Assembly (NCBI RefSeq): GCF_019279795.1
Contig: NC_056743.1
Location: 1,780,046,466 to 1,780,110,465 of the forward strand
Length of the DNA stretch: 64,000 nt
Source: Protopterus annectens
Taxonomy: Eukaryota > Chordata > Ceratodontiformes > Protopteridae
Reading direction: 5' to 3'
Part shown: piece by piece, positions 21,691 through 33,418 of the stretch
How the letters are laid out: each line of letters starts with the position of its first letter
Position numbering within the stretch: the first letter of the stretch is position 1
Translations under genes and position numbers: made by a program
The notes under the pieces: generated by a model
What the model was told of the DNA's origin: nothing
The model's database searches: none
What the model saw: only the letters and a program-made list of their open reading frames with translations

Positions 21691-23165
21691 TTTAAGAAGC
21701 ATCCCTGGATACTGTTGGAACTTGGATCCCATTGAGACTGCATTTTTGGCCGTAACAAGTGCTGCCAGGACCTGCTCCCTGCTAATAGTTAGGGAATTAT
21801 GCTAGTAGGTATTTCACATGGAATGTTGGGGGGAGTGGGGGTTACAGTTTGAGCTGAATTTCTCAGCCAGTGGATCACTATGTCACTCTGTTCAGTGAAA
21901 GGGGGCAGCACTGACCACCAGTTCAGCACAGTTCTTTGAGCTGCATTTAAGGTTTCAGACATAACTGTAGAAGGCCTTGTAGTTGTATTTTGCCTGGTAG
22001 GCTATCTTGACCTCATAATTAGTTTTTTGGACTTAATTATTCTTCTTAGTTTCCTCTTTACTTTAATGGGGCAGCACTCTCCCATATTGGTGAGTACTAG
22101 GTCCAGTATGTTACAACTTATAGTGGGTGCGTGCATTATCTGGTCAAGTATGTTTGTGTTTATAAAGTCCAGGAATCTTTGTGCCTGCTAGTCTGAAGCA
22201 GTGTATGTTTCCCAGTCTATACAGGCATAATTATAGTCACCTCTGAATTGGTTAGTTAGTTGGATGGTGAGTATTTCCAGTAGATTCTAGGTTTGAGGCA
22301 TGGATTTCTTGGGATACAATGATTGACCTATAACTTGTTAGGATATGGTATGGAAGCTTTTTCTATGGTGATATGCATGCGGATAAATTCCAAGGCATTC
22401 TCCTGTTTAACTAACCTTGAGGTGCACTTGCTATTAATGCAGATCGAGACTCCTCCACCTTTAGTCCCTATATGTATAGCTGATGGTCTAAATGTGTGAA
22501 AGGCATGGAAACCTTGCATTCCCAGAGTGCTTTCTGTAGCTGTAAACTATGTCTCACTAACTGCACAGATGTCAACATTCTACGGAGTGAGGAGAGCTTG
22601 TAGTGTAGGGAGTTTCTTGTTTAAGCTCCTAGCATTGAGCAGTAACACTGGTTTATCAATTTGACATTGCCTAAAAAAGCTCTAAGGAAGTAGATAAAGT
22701 TATATCCAGTATTCAGTAATACAGGTGAGACCGATTCAGATCATACTTTGCAAAGCAGTGTGGATTGTTAATCATGTCCTCTAATGCTGACAAAAATTGC
22801 ATCCTCCTGGAATGACACTAGAAACCAAGTCAATTATTGAAATCAATTATCTTTTGTTTACACTGGGGTGTACTCCTTGGTGAAGGTAGAATGCTGCTTA
22901 ATAGCTCCATATAAGCAAGAAACCATTAGCTTCTCCTAGTTCAGTCTAGGGAGTGAGGCATCTTTGTGTTGTACAATGGAGTCCCCTATGACTAGAATCC
23001 TGGACGCTGTGCTTTTTTGCCTTATGGGCTTTCCTTTTGGGGCTCCACTGGGAGTAGGAGTATGTGTGGTGTTAACCGGTATGTATGGAAGATTTTAGCC
23101 TCCAGTGAAACTGTGCCTGCACATCTCTCACATACTGTGTTTGTTTCTTTATGGAATAAATGGTA

Positions 23166-24468
23166 GTCTGTGAACATGAGACAATTGCTTCATTGTCTCT
23201 GGATGCCCATGTCTACCAAGCTGGCTACAGAGATATCTGAAAATTGCATATTCCTGTGGTCTGGACCTCTACTTAGGTGGGCTACTGTAGGATGTGTACT
23301 GAGTTTTATAGAAGTCTGCTAGTGTGGTGTCTGTGGTTTGGTACTTTATTAAGTTAGATTATGCTGAGATTTAATGGTAGTGCTGCTCAGAGCACAAAGT
23401 AGCAGTCTCCATGCAATGGCATTGTTTTAGACTCCCTAAATCACAGGTTGCAGTTGTATGGGTGGTTTTACAAATGAAATTTACTATCTAGAAATTTTCA
23501 AGGTGTACAAGGTGTGGATAACTGCCACTGTGTGGTGAGCACCTCAGCTCGAATGTGATGCATTTATACCAGCAGAGAAAAGCAGAAAACTTAACTACTG
23601 AGCCCTCTAGCCAATACAATGATTGCACTTTGAGCCCTTTAGTGTATTTTCCAGGTCTAGTAGACTAGGCAAACTCCTCCTGCCAGAAGATGAATGATCA
23701 CAGCTCTCTTAATGTAATAACACAGCAAAAAGAATCCCGCATGTTCCATGTTACAACAAACAATTACATATTAGCTAGATCAGTCTTCTTCAAGGCCATT
23801 GCAATGGAAACAATGTAAGCAACAAAACAATGAGAGATATTTGTTTAAATGCTTGAATGAATTCAGAAAACAGTGGCAACAGCTTAAATATTGTAGTGCA
23901 TGTGCAATTTATCAATGAAAATTACTTATCTTTGCCTGGATGGTACTGGATGCAGTAGAAATGCTTCAAGTTCTCACGCCAGGATGCCAAACTTTGCTGA
24001 ACTCTGTAGAAATGTCTCTATCACTGATACTGCCAGTAGCATTTTGTTCATCCTGTTAAGCAGTTCTGTGTTTCTAGGTTGCTGAGATATTAAGGATCGC
24101 TTTAATAGCTCTTTAGTTATGCTAGAAAAGTAACATGGATCAATGCAGCTCTGTTGCCTGTCATATAAGCTTTAAGATAAAATGCTTCTCTATCTTGTAT
24201 GCAGTATTGACCTGTATTATTAATATAACATGAACTGACAAGGGTCATTAGGCTGATCTTAAAGAAATGTCTAGAGGTATATTTGTGGTTTAATGCTGGA
24301 TGTTGGCACTGATGTGGTCACACACTGAGTACTGTGTTATAGCCAGAGGACAGGAAGATTTGAATTTTCAGAGAGAAGCATAAATAATTAAAAGTGCCCT
24401 TTTTATAGTTGATGTTGATGTTGGTTATTAGCCACCTTTGTGAAAAAGAATCCCTAAAATGAATACAT
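23166..24468. other. Unassigned sequence
   Basis: Sequence between CR1-A3 and the unknown repeat. No element or gene was recognised. Confidence 0.4.
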
Positions 24469-24600
24469 GACAGCAAACACCATGCTGGTGTGGCATGCAG
24501 TGCAGTTACAAAAGCACTGGGGACAACATGTCCATACATCAATCTTCCTCTGTAGCTGGCAATAATGTAGTACAGAGGAAAATAGTCTTTATTGCCCTGA
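24469..24600 (-). repeat. Unknown interspersed repeat, copy 1
   Basis: About 130 bp matches 35327-35460 at roughly 92% identity by eye, while the flanks differ. On the minus strand both copies keep the same frame open across the whole match, with the shared string YRGRLMYGH. The family is not recognised. It could be a fragment of a transposase or simply a non-coding repeat. Confidence 0.7.
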
Positions 24601-25183
24601 AATGAATAAATGACAGGAGTGAGCTGTATATAACTATCCCTGTTTCACTTGAAGCATTGAAGAAGTTTAAAGTAAAAGCTCTGGAGTGATTTTAAAGGGG
24701 GAAAGATTACTCTGTGCATACCTAGACACTACTGTCCCTTTTGGAGGGATAAAAGGATAGCATTCCAAAACCATAGCAGAAAAGGAAAAGATTACAAGAT
24801 AGACAGGCTCTGAAATCATAATGTACTCTTTGCAAGTATGTCTAACAGTGACGGGATAAAAGGGAAACTTTAGCATTATACATATTTTCAGAAATATGTA
24901 ATTAAACTTAGGAAAAGGGTTTTTACTGACATATATTTCATAAAAAAAATTAAGATATATCATTTGGTGGGTAGTCAAAAAGTGAAGCATTGCCAAATAT
25001 ATCTCAACACTGTGCTTTTAATATAATCTAGTATTCCTGGAACATTATTTTTGTTGTCCTCAGCAATTACCTTTAACATTTACTACTGTTATCTCTGTCA
25101 CATTCTGATTTTATTGATTACTAGATGGTATAATTTGAAATATTTCTGAGTAAAAACACATGTTGCAATTAATTACTCCATTT
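24601..25183. other. Unassigned AT-rich sequence
   Basis: Contains a 109-residue hydrophobic minus-strand reading frame (24667-24996) with no motif, compatible with chance in AT-rich DNA. No element was recognised. Confidence 0.35.
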
Positions 25184-25199
25184 TCTTTTTTTTTTCAAA

Positions 25200-27765
25200 A
25201 ACATTTTTATTTTGTTTTGTTAATAAACATGAAGAAATATACATTTCAAACATACAATAAAATATATATATCACAACTATTTACACTATGTACAATCATC
25301 CATGACAAACAATTGTCTTATCCATAAAAATATGTCAATATTTATCTAATAAATTTTCCAGTTTTTGCCATGCTATCATTTTATGCGTTACATTAGATGT
25401 TCTATAACACATGGTTTGCATTTCTGTTTACATACAGATTTTGCTAAAGTAATGAACTCAACAAACAACAAATCTTGTTTATTTTTCCAGTTTGATATAA
25501 TAATCTTTCTCGCTATCTCTAAAATTGTCCAAAGAACTGGTATCTGATATTTGGGGATCACATTAGGTGTAGTTACATTAAATAGAATCAGTGAATTAGA
25601 AATTTGACAATTATCAGACCACAAAGCTTTTGTAAAGTGTCTAAAAATCATTCCAGTATTGAGTAACAGTTTTACATTCAAGGAAAATATGAACTCAGTT
25701 GGCTTCCAGATATTCACCACACTTACAACATGTACTTTCTTTAGTTATGAGATCAGTTTTGTATGGAGTGTAGAAACTTCTATGAATAAATTTCCATGTA
25801 TATAATATCCAATATAATGAAGACGAGGTGCCATATATTGATTTTAATGACTGTTTCTTATTTTCATTAGAGAAAGTTTCACCATTAATCCTCGTGCAAT
25901 AGTTCCAAAATTCTGGATCAAAATTAAGCAGATCTTCTCTTAAGATTTTATATATAGGTGATATACGTAATTTATAATCACTGTTCAATGATTCACTCCA
26001 TGTAAATAATTGTATTAGCCTTAGTAAAGTTTCAACCTCTAAATTAATTGATATTCTCATTTTATTCTCTATAAATTTTCGCAATGAATGAACAACCAAC
26101 CAATTATCCCAACAAATATCAAATCTGGATAAAAGAGAGTTCATTGATTTGATATTCTTATTATTTAAAAACTGGTGCCAGAATTTTAGGTTATTATCTT
26201 TGAGTTTCTGCATTGTGTTTGTGTTGAAAGACTCTAAACAATCTGGGGTATAAGCTATGTGGAATATAAATAAAATGTTTGTTTGATACTATAATTGCTG
26301 TCTATTATGTTCTTAAACATATAAAATATTTGGTTTATACCATAAGAGAAATGACGCAACATCTTATTGTATAGACAGTATTCACATAGGATCCAGTATA
26401 TTCTGTTTATTCCAAGTGATTCCTTAAATTGTATTTCCATATTGCTAGTGCCAGTTATATGTATCTCATGTAGTTGTTTCCAGTCAGAAATATATAATGG
26501 TATAATCCAATGTAATATAATATTGATTATAACAGATTCTGAACTAAGTTCAATTTTGGGAAATCCAATTCCAATACTACTCCAGGCTCTAACATGCCAT
26601 TTGTAAGCTATTCTAGGTTTTATAGGAAACCAAAAAATGTAAGTAACATAAAATCTATTTGTTTAAAGAATTTCTTAGGTGGGGGTAAAATCAATGATTG
26701 AAAAATAGAATTTTGGGTAAGATAATCATTTTTATTAATGAGAACCTATATTCCATAGTGAAAAAAACATTTTATTCCATCTTTTAGTTAAGTCACTAAT
26801 AATAACTATTAAATTAGTGTAATTTAATTTGATAGTCTCTTTCCATGTCTTCTTTATACTAATGCCTAGATAATCTAACATATCATTTTCCCAATTAAAA
26901 AAATATTTTAGTAGAGTTCTATTTATTTTTTTTATTAATTAATAATGTTTTGGTTTTATTTTGATTAAATTTAAGCCCTGAAATGTTCTCAAATTTGTTT
27001 ATAGCATTTACAATTCCTTGTAGAGAACCATCTATATCACCTGATGTTAATAACATATCATCCGCAAACAATTGAACTTTTGGACAATAATCCTTACTAA
27101 CATGGAATCATTTTATATTTAAGTAATTTCTAATGTATGAAGCAAAAGGTTCCATTGAGAGAGCAAATAATAATGGGGACAATGGGCATCCTTGTCTAGT
27201 TCCTTTAAGAATTTTGAATGGTGGAGATAGACACGAACCAACTTTAACATTTGTGATTCCCTATATATTTTCATTATTAAATTAGTAAAGTCTGAAAAAA
27301 ATTATAATCATCTAGAACTTTTTGTATATATAACCAACCAATGGAATCAAACACCTGCTTTATATCCAAACTAATAACTCTCAGTTGCTTCCTAGATTAG
27401 TTTGCAATATCTATTAGAGTTAATAACTTAAGAATATTATCCTGTACTTTCCTATGTAGGATGAATCCTGTCTCGTCATAATGTATTAAGTTGGGTAATA
27501 CATTCTTTATTCTTTTGGCCAAAATGGACATGAAAATTTTGTAATCTGTGTTTAATAGTGATATTGGTCTATATGAAGCACAACATTTGGGATCTTTACC
27601 TTGTTTTAGAATGGGAGAGATTATTGCATATTTCCAAGATGGGGGAATTGTTAATTACTGCGTGTTTCTTGCAAAAAAATTACCTGAGCTTTATGCATCT
27701 AAATAAACTTGAGCAAACCATCTCTTTTGGTATTATTATTCAAACCATTAACATTTCACGAGAAA
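25200..27765 (-). pseudogene. L1 ORF2 (endonuclease start fused to RT)
   Basis: Reading on the minus strand from 27765, the first part matches the L1 endonuclease N-terminus (NGLNNNTKR and IFLQET). At about 27650 it jumps directly into RT coding: PSWKYAIISPILKQGKDP, then [22 protein letters not shown] near 27180 and the FADD box near 27070. The 172-residue open segment 25695-26213 is the C-terminal domain, ending in the CCKCGE zinc-binding motif. Most of the endonuclease and the RT N-terminus are missing, so the copy has an internal deletion as well as many stops. Confidence 0.8.
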
Positions 27766-27970
27766 CACTTATAAGTCATTATATGCTATGTTTATATGTC
27801 TAGTATCTAAATGTATTTATTTCATCTGCACTTAACTTGAAATATGTTATGAAGTCTCTTATCATGGATGAATAAGACGCATTCACTAAAGAACTTTGAA
27901 TCCAATAACTATATACACATACATACATGAAACAAAGTTTCAGGTTTAATAAAATAGTTAACTGTGTCTT

Positions 27971-28199
27971 GTTGTTGTGTCTTTCGGCTTTTCCCGGTTA
28001 GGGGTCGCCACAGTGGAACTCCAGTCCGCTAATGATTGGCAGTAGATTTTTACATGCCGAGTTGCCAGCTCTGATGCAAACCTTTAATGAAGGTACACCC
28101 ATTCACGCATGTCTTCACACAGAAGACACTTTAGCTGAGAATCGAACAGGACAACGTCTTACTGTGAGGCGACAGTGCTACCGCAGCACCACCACCACA
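27971..28199 (-). mobile_element. SINE-1c
   Basis: Full family signature in reverse complement: tail GTTGTTGTGTCTTTCGGC, body GGTTAGGGGTCGCCACAGTGGAACTCC, and tRNA-like head with B-box complement GAATCGAACAGG and GAGGCGACAGTGCTACCGC. Flanks share only about five bases (AGTTA), so no firm target duplication was found. It faces SINE-1d at 29964, giving an inverted pair about 1.76 kb apart. Confidence 0.9.
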
Positions 28200-29963
28200 G
28201 TTAGTAAACCACCCTTAAACCACATCTCATACACCAACTACAATCACAATCAGCTCCCGATTAGTTCATAGAATACATGAATAATAATATATTGTCAAAG
28301 CAACCATTTAAAACATGAACCTATAGAGTGCATTCTATAATCATAGTACATTTCTTTATATTTATGTGTATAACAGTTCAACTGTATTGTACTATATGGG
28401 ATCAACTCTTCCAAGTGGTATGAAGTCTTTATATAGAAAACTAATGTATAAATATATAACTAAACAGATAATATACTAAATATCAGTCAAGAGCAAAATA
28501 TTTTTCTTTCAATCAGCATAAGACGGGATCTCTTTGTTAAGACTTCTAATATCAATAAAAGCAATTTTATACATATATTTCTGTGCAATGTTGTCCTGAA
28601 AACATGTATAATATATTTTAGAAAGCTGCCTCATCTTTCATAAACCTGAATGCATTTACTTTCATATGTCAATTATTTAATGATAATAACTGCTTAACTA
28701 TGATATCTGTGTATTTAAGAGAGAGTGGTAAAAAAAAAACACTCCATATTTTGCTGTTGCTGGTTAAGCAGTATATACAATGTCTGATGACCTGATGTTT
28801 TAATCAGTCTTTATATTTATCATTCACCCATATTTCTATTTAAGCAAACATATAGAAAATTGAAACAATTCCATGAAAACCTGCATTGTCATTGCCTTTG
28901 TAAGCTATGTATGTGATCTTACACAATTGCAAAGCCTTTAACAATCTATGGCTATCTACTAATGAAGGTACCAAAATAGAACCTAAAGTACTTAACTAAA
29001 TGCTTATTTCACAGTCTAATTATTTGATTACTCACATTGCTGTAACTGGTAGAGGCAATCAAACATTCATGTTAAAATACATTTTCACACTTACACTTTA
29101 TAAAGCAGATACTGAATTGACTCTCAGTTTTATAAATCATAAATTTTACAAAAATGCCATACCTTTGTAGGCTTTAAAAGCCAAAACATAAGTAAAAACC
29201 ATCTCTTTTCCTTCAAGCTTTTGTTTTCAGCTTCATTTCTGCATTTTGAGACTGTGCGCGAGTTCAAATGTCACATGATGTCATCACCTTGTATTTCTTT
29301 GCTTCTGGCTTCACGGACTTGTTGCTACTAGGTTTAGCAAGCTTGTCCATTCTAAATAAAGTTCCTGGAGATGAAATAAACATTCCAGCAGGAAATTTGA
29401 TTTGTGAAGCTTTTTTAAGGTACCAAAAAGACAAGAAATGCTTGCACAGCATCCACTGCACAGCATATGAACTGCCTACATGTAATCAAACTATCTAAAC
29501 AGTATTTCACATTTTAAGCATTAGATTACATATCTATTGCTTTCAAAACCTACCATTAATCTAAATCAGTAAAATTATCTAGTCTGCCTCTCAGCATCAT
29601 AAATTACTTATATATTAATATGCAGGTTAATTAGAAAGATAATTCAAACTTAAACTAAGCTATCCCTTCAATAAAACTCCTTTTGGAAACAGCAATAACA
29701 GTTTTTATATGTCAGAGTCCCAAGCAGTGTAATCTCAAAAGCACATTTAGTATACATGACATTGTTACACCATTTGCCCACATAGAACTATTCACTTTAA
29801 TATGCCATTTATTATTAAAAGTACTATATGTTTGTGTTTCTTTAGTGCATATATCTATCATATTAGTAATGATTTTCTAATACTAACTTTTATATGAGAG
29901 AAGAAAAAGAAAGAGAAGAGAAAAAAGGGGAGTGGAGGGAAAAAAGAATAAATATAATAACTG
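28200..29963. other. Unassigned AT-rich sequence between inverted SINEs
   Basis: Strongly AT-rich with no recognised element. A minus-strand frame at 29264-29461 (65 residues, lysine-rich end) overlaps a slightly more GC-rich patch. It shows no known domain, and splice signals were not convincing. Confidence 0.35.
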
Positions 29964-30191
29964 AGGTGGTGGTGCTGTGGTAGCGTTGCCGCCTCACAGT
30001 AAGACATTGTCCTGCTCGATTCTCAGCTAGAGTGTCTTCTGTGTGGAGACATGCGTGAATGGGCATACCTTCGTTGAAGGTTGTGCATCAGGGCTGGCAA
30101 CTCGGCATGTAAAAATCTACTGCCCATCATTAGCGGACCGGAGTTCCGCTGTGGTGACCCCTAACCGGGAAATGCCGAAAGACACAACAAC
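29964..30191 (+). mobile_element. SINE-1d
   Basis: Near-complete copy with the tRNA-like head (GGTGGTGCTGTGGTAGCG, GCCTCACAGTAAGA), B-box-like CTCGATTCTCAGC, body CCGCTGTGGTGACCCCTAACCGGG and tail CCGAAAGACACAACAAC. It is closely similar to SINE-1a and SINE-1c, more so than to SINE-1b, which has an extra middle segment; at least two subfamilies are therefore present. Confidence 0.9.
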
Positions 30192-30263
30192 AGCATTACT
30201 TTACCTTCTTGAGGTTACATAACAATAAACAAAATAATGTCCATTGTAACACAATTTTTATAT

Positions 30264-31179
30264 TTAGTGGAGTCTTTTTAATTTATCCTTTACTTTTTTA
30301 TTTTTATTTGTTTCTTCTTTAACAGTCCACCCATTCTTTGTTGTCTGTCTCTTCAAACTTTGGGATGACCATTTCATTTCCTTTATGTCAGTCAGCATTC
30401 TTTTCTTCTGGAAAAAATTTAATGCTTCTTGTAGTGAACTGAAGATCTTCTCTCCCTCTGGCAAAACCATTTTTATCCTTGCAGGGAAAAGTATTTGAGC
30501 CTTAATGTTAACTTTTTTTAGACCTTTAATTAGAGGAACGCACTCCTTCTTTCTGGATATGACAGAAGAGGTGTCATCATTGTCAAAACAAATGACTATT
30601 TCTCTTATCTTAATAGGAAAGTTTGTCCATGCAGATTTTAATACCAAGTCTTTATCCTGGGAAGAGAAAAATCTGACAATGATAGATCTGGGAATAGGAG
30701 AAACTATGGTTGATACTGTTTTGCTAAAGACAGATGAGCCCTTTCAGTTCCAAATGACAGGGTTTCTGGCATGTTCATTGCTGTAGAAAATCATTTGTTA
30801 AAAAATCTAATCATATTATTACCTTCTTCTTTCTACGGTATTCCATAAATTCTAATATTATTTTAAATTGATCTACTTTCAAGGTCTTCCAGTTTCTCAA
30901 TTAGTTTTGTATTTTGCTTCGAGGAATTCATTATGATTTTCACTTTCTGTCTGTCTGCCATCTATTTCAATTACAGTTTCTTCAATAGCAGATATCTGTT
31001 CATAATGTTTTTAGTCACCTCATTTAGAATTTAAGTTGTTTACACTATTCCTGTTTTATAATGTCCATTTTGTTTTCGAGCTTATCCATCTTTAACAACA
31101 GTTCCTGAATATTTCTTATTATAACTTGTAATTCCTTCTTCATTGCACTCTCCTGGTGTGAGTTCTTCGAGTTGCTCAT
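30264..31179 (-). pseudogene. L1 ORF1 (RNA-binding protein)
   Basis: The ATG at 31177-31179 (minus) starts a short charged, heptad-like segment typical of the L1 ORF1p coiled coil, stopped after about 45 codons. The C-terminal part is open at 30264-30647 (127 residues). It carries the L1 ORF1p C-terminal-domain signature, with a KVNIKAQILFPARIK block followed by GEKIFSSLQEALNFF and a lysine-rich end. In an active L1 the protein would trimerise and coat element RNA. Stops between the two parts make it a pseudogene. Confidence 0.75.
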
Positions 31180-31579
31180 GTTAGGATCTCTTGTAGAAAA
31201 CTTCTTGACAGGAAAATGTAATAATAACTTCTGTATAACTAATTTTTAGAAAATAATAAAAAGCTTACATTAATGTATCTTTCAGTATATTTTTGGATAG
31301 TTTTTTCCAAAAATTAAGTTAAATTCCTTGTCAGAATAATATATTCTAAGCAGAGCTAAGGTTCTGTGCTGCTAGCAGTCTGACGTCTTGGCCATGGCCA
31401 GTTATTCAATTGTCCAGGGTAAATAATACTGCTTAGCCCTGAAACAGAAAAAAAAAGTACCATGGTATTTTAAAAAAGATGTATTTTGAAAGACAATTTT
31501 CCATAACTTCAGCAAATCAAAGTTGCTCCCACAATCTTTAAATTGTAAAAATTACAAATTTGAACAAATGGCACCAAAT

Positions 31580-33418
31580 AGTCACAAGGTACATACAAAC
31601 ATACAAATATTTCAAGCACGAGCATTAATGCCCTTCTAGCTTGCCAATATGCCAAAACACTTGTTCCCATAATAAGTAAACAGGCTGTTCTTAAAAATAT
31701 CTAAACTAGTACTTGCTTTAATGTAATTTAGTAGTTTGTTCCATGCATCAGCTGCACTCTCAGAGACCCAATTAGTACACTTCTCATTCCTATAGAATCT
31801 TCGACCTAAGTTGTCTGATGATTCTCTACTAACCCAAACCAAGCTACTAGGTATAACTATTGACAAAAACCTAAAATTTGACAAACATATAGCACTAACA
31901 ATCGTCAAAGTTCATAAAAAACTAGGTTCACTCTACCGCTGCAAGAGCTTCCTCACACAGGAATCCCGAATCACTAACTCTCGTACCTATCTACTCTCCA
32001 TCTTATTATACGCTTCCCCATTTTTAACTAACCTAAACAAATGTGACCTTCTGAAACTATCTACCTGCGACAATAAAATCTCAAAATTTGCAACCAATGC
32101 TAAGTTCTGTTCTCACCATTGCCTCTCCCTAAGGCAACTAGGATGGTTATAACTCCCTAACCTACTAAAATACAATCAACTTCTCCTGACCCATCAACTG
32201 CTTTACCAACCAAATGAAATACCTGCCCTCTCTGGTCTGCTCAGCTTCCATAATATTGCGCATCAACTTAGATCTTCCAATACCACCCTACTGACTGTTA
32301 CCAATTACTTACATAGCTCAGGCCAATCTCTTCATTCCTATACAATTGCAAAGGCCCGGAACTCTCTATCCCTAACATTAGATGTCTAAATAGTAAACAT
32401 ACTTTCAAATCCCTACTAAAAGATCTCCTATTAAAAACTCGGATATGTTCCTGTACAGAACTAGACAAATTTCACCTGTTCCTGACTTTCAACTTCCCTA
32501 GATCACAGGTGTACTGTGTAGTTTCACTTAGTGCATAGTACTGTGAACCAGGTGTTTAGGCCACCTTTATAGTTATGATTTCCAGTTTTTGACCCTGTTT
32601 GTCTATGGAAAGTTCTTTTTGACTTTATGTTCATGCAATTGTTTATTTGTTGTATAATATCGTGTTTAATTATTTCTCAATATTCCAACCACTGTATGTT
32701 GCATCAATTGTAAAACTCTCATTTTATTCCTTTTATATGTTCTATGCTCTTTGTACAAAATAGCTATGTTTATATCATTTTTTATTATTTTTATTATTTT
32801 TTTATAATTTTTTACTATGTATCTGGAGCTTTTCTCCCCAGGCCTCTGCTGAAAATGGTCACCTTGTGTCCAGTTGGACTAACCCGGTAAACAAATGGAA
32901 AAATAAATAAATAAAAATACTACTTTTTGATAACCCCAAACATTACCAGAGGTAGTCACCTCTAAATGGCCTATATACCTGAATAAGATCTTCTCTTAGA
33001 TATCTATAAGAGACACTGTACACATTCAGATATTTTAGTCTTTCATAATAACTTAAATTGTCAGATCCATGGATAATTCCGCTGTACTCTTTCCAGTTTA
33101 CTCATGCTAGTTTTTTATAAGGTTTCCATATTGTTATTCCATACCCAAGTTTGGGTCTAATTTAACTAACAATTACTTTAGCATGTCTGATTTCCTAGAC
33201 TTTATAAATCCTTATACAACCATAGTGTTATAAATATCATTAACCAATTGATTGATATGGTTAGAAAAACTCAAAGCTGGATCTACCCATATACCCAGGT
33301 CCTTAAACGAATCTACAATTTCAATCACTGTGCATTGTATTAAATATTCATCTTTCAATTTATGTTTCCCAGATTTCATATGCTTAGTTTTTGATGTATT
33401 ATTAGCATACTCTTCTCA
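31580..33418 (-). mobile_element. CR1-B LINE copy 2, split by L2
   Basis: A second CR1-like lineage, distinct from CR1-A at its 3' end. The 3' portion (31580-31831) encodes a SAADAWNKL-STSLDIFK block comparable to the CR1 RT C-terminus. It resumes after the L2 at 32918 and runs to about 33418, where similarity to the copy at 43.24-44.78 kb stops. The L2 lies between TACTA duplications (31827-31831 and 32918-32922). Comparison with the uninterrupted sequence near 36.4 kb confirms the empty site. Confidence 0.8.
31832..32917 (+). mobile_element. L2 LINE, 5'-truncated
   Basis: The plus-strand open segment 31811-32152 carries the L2-type RT C-terminal signature: LLGITIDKNLKFDKHI, then LSILLYASP, then a CSHHC-LRQLGW block. 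A decayed C-terminus and 3' UTR follow, ending in AAATAAATAAATAAA, the usual kind of L2 tail. Five-base TACTA duplications flank it. RT catalytic motifs are absent because of 5' truncation. It lies in opposite orientation to its CR1-B host. Confidence 0.85.

Larger units (their letters stand above)
18985..23165 (-). mobile_element. Near full-length old CR1 LINE (A3), twice interrupted
   Basis: Starting from the 3' end, the minus strand shows the TTCATAGG tail and stem (about 18988-19060), C-terminal RT coding (about 19230-19655), then RT palm and fingers (19943-20787; FADD decayed to SADY, with AFDTIPH altered). Endonuclease remains lie at about 21700-22680 (GGGVSI and TSRLV blocks at 22328-22519), and ORF1 esterase remains at about 22680-23165, including the complement of the GDS block and the cysteine-rich N-terminus. 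A SINE sits at 19656-19923 and a second CR1 at 20787-21690. No open frame survives. Confidence 0.8.
25184..31440 (-). mobile_element. L1-clade LINE remains, interrupted
   Basis: In minus orientation the 3' end has a poly(A) tail (T-run at about 25184-25196). ORF2 coding runs to about 27765 and ORF1 coding lies at 30264-31179, with a possible 5' UTR to about 31440. ORF1 and ORF2 are normally adjacent, but here 2.5 kb with two oppositely oriented SINEs separates them. Either later insertions split one L1, or two L1 fragments lie in line. The coding features are L1 type: C-terminal CCKCGE zinc motif, [15 protein letters not shown], and the ORF1 C-terminal domain. Confidence 0.75.

Noticed and set aside
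24667-24996. Hydrophobic 109-residue frame as a membrane protein
   Set aside because: AT-rich codons make Phe/Ile/Leu-rich frames by chance. No start context or homology was recognised.
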